From Sipunculus nudus (taxonomy: Eukaryota; Annelida; Sipuncula; Golfingiida; Sipunculidae), in assembly GCA_026874595.1 (NCBI GenBank), contig CM049310.1:88541556-88605555 (forward strand): 64,000 nucleotides of DNA. The letters run 5' to 3'. Both the position numbers and the translations under genes were made by a program. The notes beneath the pieces are model-generated. The model was given only the letters and a program-made list of their open reading frames with translations. It was not told where the DNA came from and made no database searches. Below, piece after piece: positions 46,392-57,295 of this stretch (position 1 is the stretch's first letter; each line of letters starts with the position of its first letter).

Positions 46392-47913
46392 CCAATTAAT
46401 TATGCATTGTAATTGACTTAGGTAAGATGTTTTCAGTCAGATTTTCAATATTTTAACACTGAGTGGTTATGTATAGTTCACAAGTTATATATTTATTAAT
46501 ATTAACAGAATATTATTAATGTAATAATTAACATTAATTTTGGAAATGGAATATTTTATATTATATATTTTTTATTAATATGGTTATGTATAGTTCACAA
46601 GTAATATATATTTAATAGTATTTACAGAATATTATAATATTTATGTAATAATTAACATTAATTTTTTTATTTTATATTTTTATTTATAAACTAGGTAATA
46701 AGAAACTTACATTGGTATTGTATATGGCATATTCAAATGATATATGATGTGGGCTGCTGCTGATTATTTACATAATAATTTTGTTGTCAATATTAATTCG
46801 AAGGGAAACTGGTATTAGTAATATTAGTAATGTAGTATTTTAAAAAGACAAAAGGAGCATAGCTCATTTATTTTTTATCAATATAATTCAATGCATGTTC
46901 ACATGCATAAATGATCTATTACTCTATGAATCTAGAAATCATATTTTTTCTGATATGATATAATACTGTCCAAAAAAAGGCAGTTATCTTGTAACACAGT
47001 CTACATAAATATTGAAGCTTCACAAAATGCCTCACAAAACATTAAAAAAGGATCAGAAGAATATTATATACATTATAAGAAAAGACTAAATAAGACAAAG
47101 AATTATTCACATGCATACATCTGTGTATCAACTTTTACCTTTTCTCATATGATGTTTAATTACCAAAAAAAAGGATGGTGTATCAAAGTCCATCATAAAT
47201 ACTGATACCCTGCATATTTTGTACCATAAGTGTACATGTTTTGACTGTTGAGTGTTGCATACCTGGGTGAAAAGAAACATTTGAACTAGATCAACCAACT
47301 AATTTGTTCTGTTTGTCCTGTAAGAACTATCAAATAGGATGATTGTTTATGTTAATGTTTTATATACTCATTAAATAGTGAAGTAATAGCTATCTAGACT
47401 AATCTATCTATCTGTCTATCTATCTATCTATGATTGATTCAATATGCAAGTGGATGACTTTTTCCCCCAGATTTGCTCTTCATAATATCTCATAAGTGTG
47501 CTTCAATATACCGCTTGTTACTCTCTAATTGCCATATATTTAAATACAATTACAAATTATTTTTTTGTAAAAATTATTAGTGATATTTACAAACACAAGG
47601 TTGTTAAGAAAACTGGAGAAAAAAAATAAAGATTGATAAATGTTTTGCAAATAATTGGTATGATAAGGATGCTGTAGACCACATGAAACACATCAAAGGT
47701 GCAAATAATAATCAAATATCTATTTCATAATTCTGTTTCCAAAATCAATGTTAATTATCACATGAATAACTATTACATTACTGTAAAAAAGGTAATTATT
47801 ACATTAATACTATAATATTCTGTAAATATTAATAAATATATTACCTTTTAACAATATATATCCATTCAGACTGAAAACATCTTTCATATGTAAATTTCAA
47901 TGCTTAATATATT
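46392..47913. other. F1 interior, no gene seen
   Basis: Very AT-rich. Holds a short TCTA tetranucleotide array near 47402-47431 and no ORF worth reporting. Confidence 0.5.
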
Positions 47914-48200
47914 AGGAAATTAGATCAGATCACTATTTTAATCTCGCCTAGGCAGATTTTAAACTCGCCTGGATGACACCAGACGGATTTTAAACTCGCC
48001 TAGGCGAGATTAAAATCCTGGCCTGCTCCATGATGGATTTTAATCTCGCCTAGGCGAGATTGCGATTGTGATCTTGTCTAGGCGAGTTTAAAATCCGTCT
48101 AGCTGAGATCACAATTGCAATCTCGCCTAGGCGAGATCACAATCGCAATCTCGTCTAGGCGAATTTAAAATCCGCCTGGATTTTAATCTCGTCTCTGACA
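47914..48200. repeat. F1 right inverted-repeat arm
   Basis: Starts GGAAATTAGATCAGATCACT, the complement of the inner end of the left arm, and finishes CTCGTCTCTGACA. Confidence 0.85.
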
Positions 48201-48856
48201 TATATATGCATGAACTGGCACAAGTTGCCTATAGTATTAGCAAGGAGTCTGGATGGTTTCACCCATAAATATCACTGAATTAATGTAATTTAGCCAGGAA
48301 TCCATTGGTTCATGCAGACCCTATGCTTGAAAATAGTTCGTCGGGCAATAGTTCATATATATATAAATGTGCAAGCATGTGACATGCATGCATATTCTCT
48401 GATTTGCTTCATATTAGCGAGGTTACTGGAGGGTTTTATTGTTGTGATTTACCATACAGTGACTCACAGAATGTGCATATCCATTATTATATCAAATACA
48501 TACATGTAAATGCATACAAAATCTTAACAACTGCACATAGAGCTAAATAATCTTTGAATTAGGTGTAACATAAAACACGTGCTAAAATTGATACTATGGG
48601 CACAATATAGGTGAGATACCATTGAGGCTATAGAATAATATCTGTTCACCTGTGCGGACGTGGCATCTAATTCACAAAGGTTTTACTTTCCTGATTATTT
48701 TGCCAATGGGAATATCACAAATTTAAAACCCACAGTTTATATATGTTGATAGATATGTGGGATTACACAGTTACAAAACTGCATGAGGAATTTTTCATTG
48801 ATGAAACTCCTCTAAGTGGTACAAACAGTGGCTATGAAGACTTGCCTTGATTACGA
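48201..48856. other. Intron 2, nothing recognised
   Basis: AT-rich, short ORFs only. Confidence 0.35.
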
Positions 48857-49610
48857 CTCTCCTCCCATGGGGGAGACATAGTGTTTGGTCTGTCATCAAT
48901 GGCGTCTGTGTCATTTCTTGTGGACACGATCACTTTTGAACAATATTTTTTATGAAATTTGAAATTTTAATTGTTTCTACCAATATCTCAGATGAGATTG
49001 AAAACCAGTGACCTTGATCATTATTCCAAGGGCAATTGGGCTGAAAAAGGAATTTATTGTCGATCCTATAACATTTGAATTACTGCAGATTTTTTCCTCA
49101 AATTTGAAACATTAATTGTTTAAAAAAAATGTTTGACGAATTTGAAAACTGTGACCTTGACTTGGACCTTTAAGGTCAAATAAGACAATAGAAATAATTT
49201 GTGAATACTATTAATTTTGAACCACTCAGAATATTTTCATGTAATTCAACTCATGAAAAGTTTCTACCAAAATCTCAGAAGTGTAAAAAGAAATGGTGAC
49301 CTTGACCTTCAACTTCAAGGTCAAATCAGCAGAACTAGAAATATTTTGTTTACACTTTAACTTTTGAACCACTCTATATTCTAAAGAAATTTGATATATG
49401 AAATGTTTCTGAAAAAAAATCTTGGAAGTGTTTGGAAACCAATGACCTTGACCTTCATCTTCAAGGTCTAATCATCTGGAATAGAAAAAAATTGTGAAAA
49501 CTGTGACTTCTGAGGTAGTCCATATTATTTACCTCAAATTTAGGGATGGAGGCCCATAGGGAGGAGAGACATATCTGTTTTTGCAATGCACAAACAACTT
49601 CCTTCTAGTT
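48857..49610 (+). mobile_element. HINE-like element E with TGACCTTGACCTT-type tandem units
   Basis: Starts CTCTCCTCCCATGGGGGAGA (a stem) and ends with GGGAGGAGAGACATAT, then a GTTTTTGC/GCACAAAC hairpin and CTTCCTTCTAGTT. Internally three or four units of about 125-150 bases contain GTGACCTTGACCTTCAACTT then CAAGGTCAAAT. The ending is like that of element C (CTAGTT). It lies 110 bases upstream of exon 3. Confidence 0.55.
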
Positions 49611-49720
49611 GGTGAATTGTCCAGTGTAGTAGGGCTGTAACAATAATCTGGTCCATTATTTATGGAGAATTTCAAGATCAAGTTTTTCTATTCAGATGAC
49701 TATGTTTTGTTTTTTTGTAG

Positions 49721-49782
49721 ACCATGTCTTCCTCAAAGTTCTCCATGGCAGATCGCCTTGTAGGCACTGACAAAAATGTCTG
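49721..49782 (+). CDS. KYAT3: Aminotransferase exon 3 (62 bp)
   Basis: The acceptor is TTTTTTTGTAG and the donor TG|GTGAGT. It codes for TMSSSKFSMADRLVGTDKNV plus two bases of Trp67. The internal methionines at codons 2 and 9 could start a cytosolic form lacking the presequence. Confidence 0.85.
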
Positions 49783-50210
49783 GTGAGTTATTTTCAAAGA
49801 TACAGAAATTTTATTGATTTTTAATTCATGATTCTTAGTGTATGGCAGCAGTTAATATAAAAGGAAGAGATCATTATTTGAGTTGCCAGCTTTCTTGATT
49901 TTATTTAAATATATGGACCTTACTGTTTGGACAGATCTATCCATTGGATCGGACGGCTTAAAGCTCTGTCTATCAGTCCATCAGGTTTTTGTTTCTGTGC
50001 GATAACTTTCCTAAATATTATCTGATTTCATTCAAATTTGGGTCAGTCATTGCTCTGATGCATACCTCGATTTGGATAGGTTGTAGAGTGTCTGTCTGAA
50101 AAATTATAATCACCAGCTCCAGAGCAAACAAAAATTTTCCCTTTTATTCCATATTAACAACAATATTTATATGTGGAGACATCTTCATGGGACAATGAAA
50201 ACTAAAAAAC

Positions 50211-50216
50211 AGGCAC
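50211..50216. repeat. F2 target-site duplication, left copy
   Basis: AGGCAC, repeated at 52736-52741, directly outside the inverted-repeat ends. Confidence 0.75.
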
Positions 50217-50476
50217 TGTTACGGCACAAATTGTCGCCCTGCACAAATTGTCGCCGGCGACAATTTGTGCAGGGTCTGTCTGCACAAATTGTCGCCGGCA
50301 CAATTTGTCGCCGGCACAAATTGTCGTCCTTAGGTGGCGACAACTTGTGAAGGCATTGACGGCACAAATTGTCGCCGGCACAAATTGTCGTCCTTAGGGG
50401 GCGACAAACTGTGTAGGCATTGTCGGCATAATTTTTCGCCCTGCACAAATTGTCGCCAGCTACGATAATGAATACA
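50217..50476. repeat. F2 left inverted-repeat arm
   Basis: Word array; the ORF at 50185-50502 is a by-product of the repeated 'DNLCR' translation of GACAATTTGTGCCG words, not a gene. Confidence 0.9.
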
Positions 50477-52476
50477 GCAATTCTCAACGATAATGCATAC
50501 ACTTACTCTTATACATATCTGGGTGCAATTGTCTCATTATCTTAATCTTATATATATGAATAACAAACGCATTGATCATCATGATTCTTTGCCTGATTTT
50601 GGATCATGGAGTGTTCCATCAGATTCTGCAGTTTGGTGGCGCCACCTATATTTTTCTTAATTTTACGGAGGCCTTTCTCTATTTTCAAAACCTTTAAAAA
50701 TGTGGTCATCTGTTAAAAGCACAAATTTTAACTGTTTAGACAAGCAACTTCTTATTATACATCCAGGGAGGTCCATAAAAGTTATTCATGGAAACATGAA
50801 ATTAGGTCACTGTGACCTTTTACCTTAGAACAATGTTACCCTGAATACAGCTGAGCGTCATGGCCCATAGGCCACTTGTTTAGTTGCTGATACTCTGGTT
50901 TCCTAAATTTACTTTCGACCCCCCATTTATATATAACTGGAGATGGTTAATATCGGCTAGCATCACGTTTAATACACTATATTTTAGCCGTTAAACCTCG
51001 TCCACCGAAAGGTGTGGTCCCTCTTTGCATAAAAAGCAAAGAGAATCCAACCTAGGCATTAAAATAACTGTAAGTTCGTCCTTTGCGGTAAATAAAAATC
51101 TCAGGGTAAAAAATGGTGGTTGCCACTGCGGACATTTGTAAGTCGCCATTTAAAAAATATCATTATGGTACGGAGCTGAAACTTACATAGTATATTTTTC
51201 CCAGTATCAGCCAAATTATCAAAATTTTCGGGTCGGTCAATTTTATGACGTCATTATTACGTAACACCGTGGCCGATTGTCATGATCTTTGTTTACCTAG
51301 ATAGAGGAGACATTATACAATCTCAGTAAACACTAGTACTTTATGTGCGTCAATTTAAAAATCCTTGAGAGGGTGGTTACCATCCGCTCTTCAGTCATAA
51401 TTAATGTTACAAAAAATGGCTCAGTTAGACGAGAGTTATGCAGGTGTAGTAGGAATAAAAGTACCTGTAATATTAGTCCGGGCTCTACCGTAAAGGCAGT
51501 CATCACTACACACAACATTATTTTTCTATGGAAGGCAAACATTTTTCTCTGGTGGACTAGGGCCCCTTTTACTCTGGCATCAGACTGACTCGATTTTGCG
51601 CCCTCGACGGACTGCCCAGTTTATGATCTCTCTATTGGTTAATGTTATAAAATAAATAATCGTTCTGGTATTTTTCTTTGATGTTCACACGAAAGATTCG
51701 CAGGACTGAATGAAATACATTTCAATTTCATCGTCTGTCATGAAAAAGTTTGTCAACATAAGTTGGAAAATCTGCTTTTCGTTTATTTAACTCTAGTTCT
51801 ACGAAGGTGGGGAGGGGGGGGGGGGTTGACAAAAAACCATAACGATTTTTTTCCTGCCGCTAAACATTCCTCAGATATATCGCTAAACGACCGTCAGGTT
51901 GATTCTTTTGCCTCATTCTGGTGCAAGCAGATCAAACCTACCACCTTCCCAGGTATACTGTGACTGTTTTAAGGTGTGAGGTTAGGGGTAGGTGTAAATG
52001 CACATTTAGCTATTAATAAATATATATCAATTATGAAGTTAGTTTCAGTTAAAACTAGTGCATGTAGTTTTCTTTATTATTTTGCAAAAAATACCCCATG
52101 AAAATTGGATTTTCCTGTGATTTTCTACGACATTTTGATTTTTCCTATATTTTCCGAAATAAATGTCGATTTTTCGGTTATCGGTTAATATGACATCATA
52201 GTGACTTTTATATTTTGGTATAAATGGAAAGAGGGGACTGATACCTATCCATTGGTACCACATACGGGATATCGGGGGTTCGTTATAAAAAAGATAAGGG
52301 GGTTGCAACACCCCCTCCTATAATATGTTTGTCAAAATTGCTCCGTATAACAAGGATTATGTAATCCGTAATTATTTGCAGAGGATTCTGCTCTCATTTA
52401 ACCGCCAACACAGACACATGATAAGATTTACTTTTGCTAACAAGGCCTTCATTTGAATGTACGCACACAAGTTATT
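50477..52476. other. F2 interior, no recognised gene
   Basis: Contains the D-type end ACAGCTGAGCGTCATGGCCC near 50845 and several short ORFs (51343-51588, 51763-51963, 52045-52311) without recognisable domains. GC content is higher than the flanks between 50990 and 51600. Confidence 0.45.
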
Positions 52477-52735
52477 GTATTCATTATCGTAGCTGGCGAC
52501 AATTTGTGCAGGGCGACAAATTGTGCCAACAATGCCTACACAGTTTGTCGCCACCTAAGGACGACAATTTGTGCCGGCGACAATTTGTGCCGTCAATGCC
52601 TTCACAAGTTGTCGCCACCTAAGGACGACAATTTGTGCCGGCGACAAATTGTGCCGGCGATAATTTGTGCCGACAGGCCCTGCACAAATTGTCGCCGGCG
52701 ACAATTTGTGCAGGGCGACAATTTGTGCCGTAACA
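52477..52735. repeat. F2 right inverted-repeat arm
   Basis: Inverted copy of the left arm, from TGTATTCATTATCGTAGCTG to GTGCCGTAACA. Confidence 0.9.
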
Positions 52736-52976
52736 AGGCACTATGACATGTGGAGATATCTTCAAGTGAAAATAAAAACTAAAACATTGAAGAGGCAGGC
52801 ATGAAGATCCCAGGAACCTTAAATAACCAGAGGCGGAAGTGGGGGACATAAATTCCACAAATTTTCTTGTCATCATGAGATCCAGGGCCCCTTTATTTGA
52901 AACCTCGCTGCAGCAAAGCTCCTCATTATCATGGGCAAAATTGGGCGTTTTGTTTCACACCAATCTTTGATTTCAG

Positions 52977-53028
52977 GGTAGAGTTTGGGAAGTTGGCAGT
53001 GGACAACCAAGCCCTGAACCTTGGGCAG
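52977..53028 (+). CDS. KYAT3: Aminotransferase exon 4 (52 bp)
   Basis: The acceptor is TTTGATTTCAG and the donor CAG|GTAAGT. It completes Trp67 and codes for VEFGKLAVDNQALNLGQ, the conserved entry to the fold. Confidence 0.92.
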
Positions 53029-53479
53029 GTAAGTTAATGATAAACATTCTCTTCATCTGGTCATGTGATCCACATTTTAGTCCGCTTAGTAAGAAATTTA
53101 AAACACCATGTTTACTCTGTATTTTTAAGGAAAATAAAAATTTTTAAATTATTTAAAACTGCATTACATAACCTATCATGTAATTTGATTTAATTTTTCT
53201 TATGAGTGATTTTGAATTTTTTTCTTATATACTTGTCTTGCTATTGATTAGGGATATACTTGATAATTAATAAACATTTTATTTTACTTATATGATATTA
53301 AACACTTTAAATATCTATTTTATTAATATTAAAAGTATGTATATAATATTTAAGTATGTTTTATAATCATTTGGTGAGAATGTGATTGTGCTGTATGTCA
53401 ATGTGAAATGTTTCTGATGATTTGTAACATTTGTGTTAAGTATTTGCAAATTATGCACATGAAAATATTTTCCAAAACA

Positions 53480-53895
53480 TTTAAGGGGTCCAATCACCTA
53501 TCTGACCTTTTTAAACTAAAGGTAATTCCTTGGAGCTTTTACAAAAATAGGCCAGAAAAAGGTGGATATCACTGCACACAGGCTGCTTGTTTTGTTTAAA
53601 TCTAGGTGTTTATAATATATAGGGGCCTGCCAAAATAATCAAAACAAATTCAAAAGGGCATCTGGCAGCAAGTCAGATAAGCCAGAGCTTTGCAAATGGC
53701 TTTTTACATCAATTGACCTTTCTACCTCCATATTTATGCAACTTACCACCTAAGCTTACTTGTTTTTCCCATTTGTCAACATTGCTGTGTTTATAAACAT
53801 GTTGTTGATAAACAAGTTCATACATCCTTCACAAAGGCCTTATAAGAACTTTTCACAACCTAAATTACCCTTAGATCATTAATGTATACACAAAG
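53480..53895 (+). mobile_element. MITE-like element, family M, second copy
   Basis: Starts TTTAAGGGGTCCAATCACCT and aligns along its length with the reverse complement of 29498-29966 (CAGGCTGCTTGTTTTGTTTA, TCAAAATAATCAAAACA, GATAAGCCAGAGCTTTGCAA). Its right terminal repeat is degraded. Confidence 0.75.
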
Positions 53896-53921
53896 GAATC
53901 CAGAAATCACATCAATTTTTT

Positions 53922-55564
53922 AGCTCAGCTGACTATAAGTCATCTGAGCTATAGTCGTGGTCCTTTGTCCGTCGTCCGTCCGTCCATCCGGCCGTCCGTC
54001 CGTTAACAGGGCACGTTTTAAAACTGTTGGACCTACGAATCCAAAATTCTGCATACCATTAGATGTACCCAAAATCTCCTACCATACCAAAAATTGGGTC
54101 ATTAGAACTTCCTTCCAGATATTAAGGAAAAACCTCCGTTTTCCATAAATAAGCCATTGTTACACTTCAAGGCTGCCTAACATCAAAACCACTGATCTGT
54201 TTTTGATCAGATTTAGTATTCATATTCTTCCATACATTTTCTGTGCACATACCAAAAATTAGGTCAGTATTGGGTATTATTTTGAAGTAATAGGCCCAAA
54301 TATAATGCAATTTTTTAAAAATCAGGAAATATATTTGCTCACAACATGAGAATTGCTGAAGCTGGAGACTTTTTTTCAGGAATATAACTTTATTTAATCC
54401 ATATTCAATTGTTTACCCAAAATTAGATCTGAACTTTGCAAATTGTTCAAGTAATTAGCATAAATAAAAAATCAATACCTTAAATTTTGTCCAAATTTGG
54501 CAGTGGCACGTTTTTTCCCTGTAAGTACTGTTGATTTTATTTTCACAGCATATATACATAAGGATTTAATCTTTTAAAATCTGAAATTTCAAAGAAATTG
54601 TTTGAAAAGAGGAGCTTTTATTCAAGTTTTTATACACCATGTCAAGTGTTTTTAACATCTGGCCCACCTTTTAGTACAGCCTTCACTTGCATTATGTAAC
54701 CCACCCCAGGCAGCTTGCCTTGGCCCAGCTTGGCCACTACTAGCAGGCTTCCCCTCTGCCCTGCACTCACCCCCCCCCCCCCCCCCCCCCCGCTGGTGCA
54801 TAAACTAGATGAATGTTATAATTTTATGTATTTTATTTTATTCTTGGACATGCTACATTTTAGATTTTGTATTGTACCACCAGGGTTACAATGATTAAAG
54901 TGCACATTTAATTGTGTCCACAAAGTGATGTATTGCTATGAAAGTGTGGATGTTCATCAGATAAGTAATGCTTTACTTCAGAAGAGTAAAACTTCACCAG
55001 GTGTAAAATTGACTATTAATTCCAGTAATTAATTATAGCTGAGATTGTTATTAGCATAATTATATTGTTTGTCCCTCATTCAACCAACAGTGTATTTGAA
55101 AAGATGTTTTTATTTTATCAAATGTACTGAATCTTTTATTTTATTTCAGTGAATAAAATTAAGCATGTACTGAAAACTCCAAAGTGCAAAACGTTTTAAT
55201 AGGGATTCAAGGAATAATTTTGTAGATGCAATGTTGTTATATATAAACTTAAATGCATTATTCCCTTGAAAGTGAAATGAAGGTATTAGTCCATTCTGTC
55301 CACTTGCCTGTCCATCTGCAAATTTTTCATATGCATCACAGTATCTCAAAACTTTTACTGTTTTTCTTCATGACAGTCTTGTCAGAGTATTAGTTTGCAA
55401 TCATATATTGAGAACTTTACTATAACCAAGTAGGAGGGCCCTTTCCTCTTAGCTTCTCATATGCTTATATAAATAAAAAACATTACAATAGAATATTTTT
55501 CATATTTTGCATTTGCAAAAATTTCAAACTTAAGCTGGTTGTCGTGACCCATGGGTCCTTTGTT
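53922..55564 (+). mobile_element. HINE-like element D5, uninterrupted
   Basis: Starts AGCTCAGCTGACTATAAGTC and ends GACCCATGGGTCCTTTGTT. It aligns with D1 (35165-36490 plus 43925-44232) and is the reference for the intact 1.6-kb layout. It includes a C run at about 54770-54791. Confidence 0.65.
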
Positions 55565-56124
55565 TATATTCTGGATTCTCAACATCATTGTTTGGCTAAA
55601 ACTGAATAAATACCAAACATGCCATTATAAAATTTCTTGCATAAGAATGGGAATTCAGGTATAAATGAAAGTATTTGAATACTGGTGCAAATACTTTCAA
55701 AATGTATTCATGAATGCATTCATGAATATATTCTATAATATTATTTTAATAATCATTTCAGTTATATTTTATTAAAAAAATCATATGATTCTCTTATTAT
55801 TTTTAATAAAAATTATATTAGGCACAATATTTGTTATTAAATTTTAATAAATAGTTAAACTCTTTATCTTATATGTGCTGCTTATCAGTTATATGGCCAA
55901 GTCAAAATCTGTATGACAGTGGCACTCCATTTGTTAATAAAATAAATGAAATCAATCTCTTCCCTGTCTCCAAAGAAACTAACAAAATCATACATAAGCT
56001 TAACACTAACAACTCATAATACAGCTTATATTTATTTCCACACAAAACCAGCATGGGCCTCATTTCAAAATCAATTTTTTATCTTATAGAACAGCTGAGC
56101 GCCGTGACCCATAGGTCCCTTGTT
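55565..56124 (+). mobile_element. 3' part of another D element (D6)
   Basis: Matches the 3' block of D2 (38520-39147), from TATATTCTGGATTCTCAACA to CAGCTGAGCGCCGTGACCCA then TAGGTCCCTTGTT. D5 appears to have inserted into D6, removing or separating its 5' part. Confidence 0.6.
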
Positions 56125-56217
56125 TTTCAGAAGGTAGGTGAATGGGTACCTTTGATCTTGGAGAATATTATTGTTATTCATTTGGTATAAATTGTTCCTA
56201 AATTCTGGTACATTCAG

Positions 56218-56316
56218 GGATTTCCAGATTATTTCCCACCGGACTATGTCAGGGAAGCTTTGGTCTCAGCAGTTCAGAACACCAACCCGTTCCTACAGCA
56301 GTACACTAGGAGTTAT
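56218..56316 (+). CDS. KYAT3: Aminotransferase exon 5
   Basis: The acceptor is ACATTCAG and the donor TAT|GTGAGT. 33 codons: GFPDYFPPDYVREAL and on to FLQQYTRSY. In most KYATs the last motif reads QYTRGFGHP. Confidence 0.93.
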
Positions 56317-56559
56317 GTGAGTATGGAGTAAATAAAACAAAATCATGAATAACAAATGAAACATGACATCTGAGCATGCATGAATTCCATCTTAATATAA
56401 ACTTAGAGTCGCCTGGGATCTATCTTATCTCAGGGTATCTTATCAAATATCTTTTATCTGATATAGTAGGAGCATTGTGTAGTGCATACATTGTGAAGGG
56501 ATGTGCAAATATCTATAACACTTTATAGTGTCTGTGCTTTAATTGCAGTGAATAAAGTG

Positions 56560-57295
56560 GAACTTGTCTAAAAGACTACTTGTCTGACAAGACCACCTGT
56601 CTATTAAGACCACCTGTCTAATAAGACCACCTATCCATTAAGACCACCTGTCCATTAAGACCACCTGTCCCTTAAGACCACTTGTCTAATTAGACCACCT
56701 GTCCATTAAGACCACCTATCTAATAAGACCACCTGTCCATGAAGACCACCTGTCTAATAAGACCACCTGTCCATGAAGACCACCTGTCTAATAAGACCAC
56801 CTGTCCATGCAAACCACCTGGCTAATAAGACCACCTGTCCATTAAGACCACCTGTCCATTAAGACCATCTGTCCATTAAGACCACCTGTCCATTAAGACC
56901 ACCTGTCCATTAAGACCACCTGTCTAATAAGACCACCTGTCCATTAAGACCACCTGTCCATTAAGACCACCTGTCTAATAAGACTGCCTGTCCATTAAGA
57001 TCATCTGTCTAATAAGACCACCTGTCCATGAAGACCACCTGTCTAATAAGACCACCTGTCCATGCAAACCACCTGGCTAATAAGACCACCTGTCCATTAA
57101 GACCATCTGTCCATTAAGACCACCTGTCCATTAAGACCACCTGTCCATTAAGACCACCTGTCCATTAAGACCACCTGTCTAATAAGACCACCTGTCCATT
57201 AAGACCACCTGTCCATTAAGACCACCTGTCTAATAAGACTGCCTGTCCATTAAGATCATCTGTCCTTGATGACCACCTGTCTAATAAGACCACCC
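56560..57295 (+). repeat. 17-bp minisatellite with 255-bp higher-order repeat
   Basis: About 43 units of ATTAAGACCACCTGTCC / AATAAGACCACCTGTCT in the intron between exons 5 and 6. The variant string CCATGCAAACCACCTGGCTA appears at about 56805 and again 255 bases (15 units) later, so a block of units was duplicated as a whole. Confidence 0.95.

Larger units (their letters stand above)
46076..48200. mobile_element. Foldback element F1, long palindrome-array inverted repeats
   Basis: Bounded by TGTCAGAGACGAG and CTCGTCTCTGACA. The left arm (46076-46391) and right arm (47914-48200) are inverted copies, very similar over about 290 bases. Each arm is a chain of dyads: CTCGCCTAGGCGAG (perfect palindrome, at least six copies), GATTTTAATC/GATTAAAATC and GATTGCGATTGTGATC. 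Weaker symmetry continues inward (ATTAATATT, CTGAAAACATC). The roughly 1.5-kb centre has no coding ORF, so it is non-autonomous. The target duplication is obscured by TA-rich flanks. Confidence 0.85.
50217..52735. mobile_element. Foldback element F2, long palindrome-array inverted repeats
   Basis: Ends TGTTACGGCACAAATTG and CAATTTGTGCCGTAACA are perfect complements. The left arm (50217-50476) and right arm (52477-52735) are 260 and 259 bases and differ at only a handful of positions. Each arm strings CACAAATTGTCG and its complement through GCCGGCGAC centres and TCCTTAGG linkers. A 6-bp direct repeat AGGCAC flanks the element. The 2-kb interior includes a D-family 3' end (about 50845-50880) but no recognisable transposase. 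Outside it, a related motif of about 45 bases (ATGTGGAGA.ATCTTCA) occurs on both sides (about 50170 and 52746). Confidence 0.88.

Noticed and set aside
50185-50502. ORFs at 50185-50502 and 52434-52746 with repeated 'DNLCR' peptides
   Set aside because: They are translations of the F2 palindromic words in inverted copies, not proteins.
56560-57295. Regular short repeats considered as a CRISPR array
   Set aside because: Unit is 17 bases head-to-tail with no unique spacers, inside an animal intron. It is a minisatellite.
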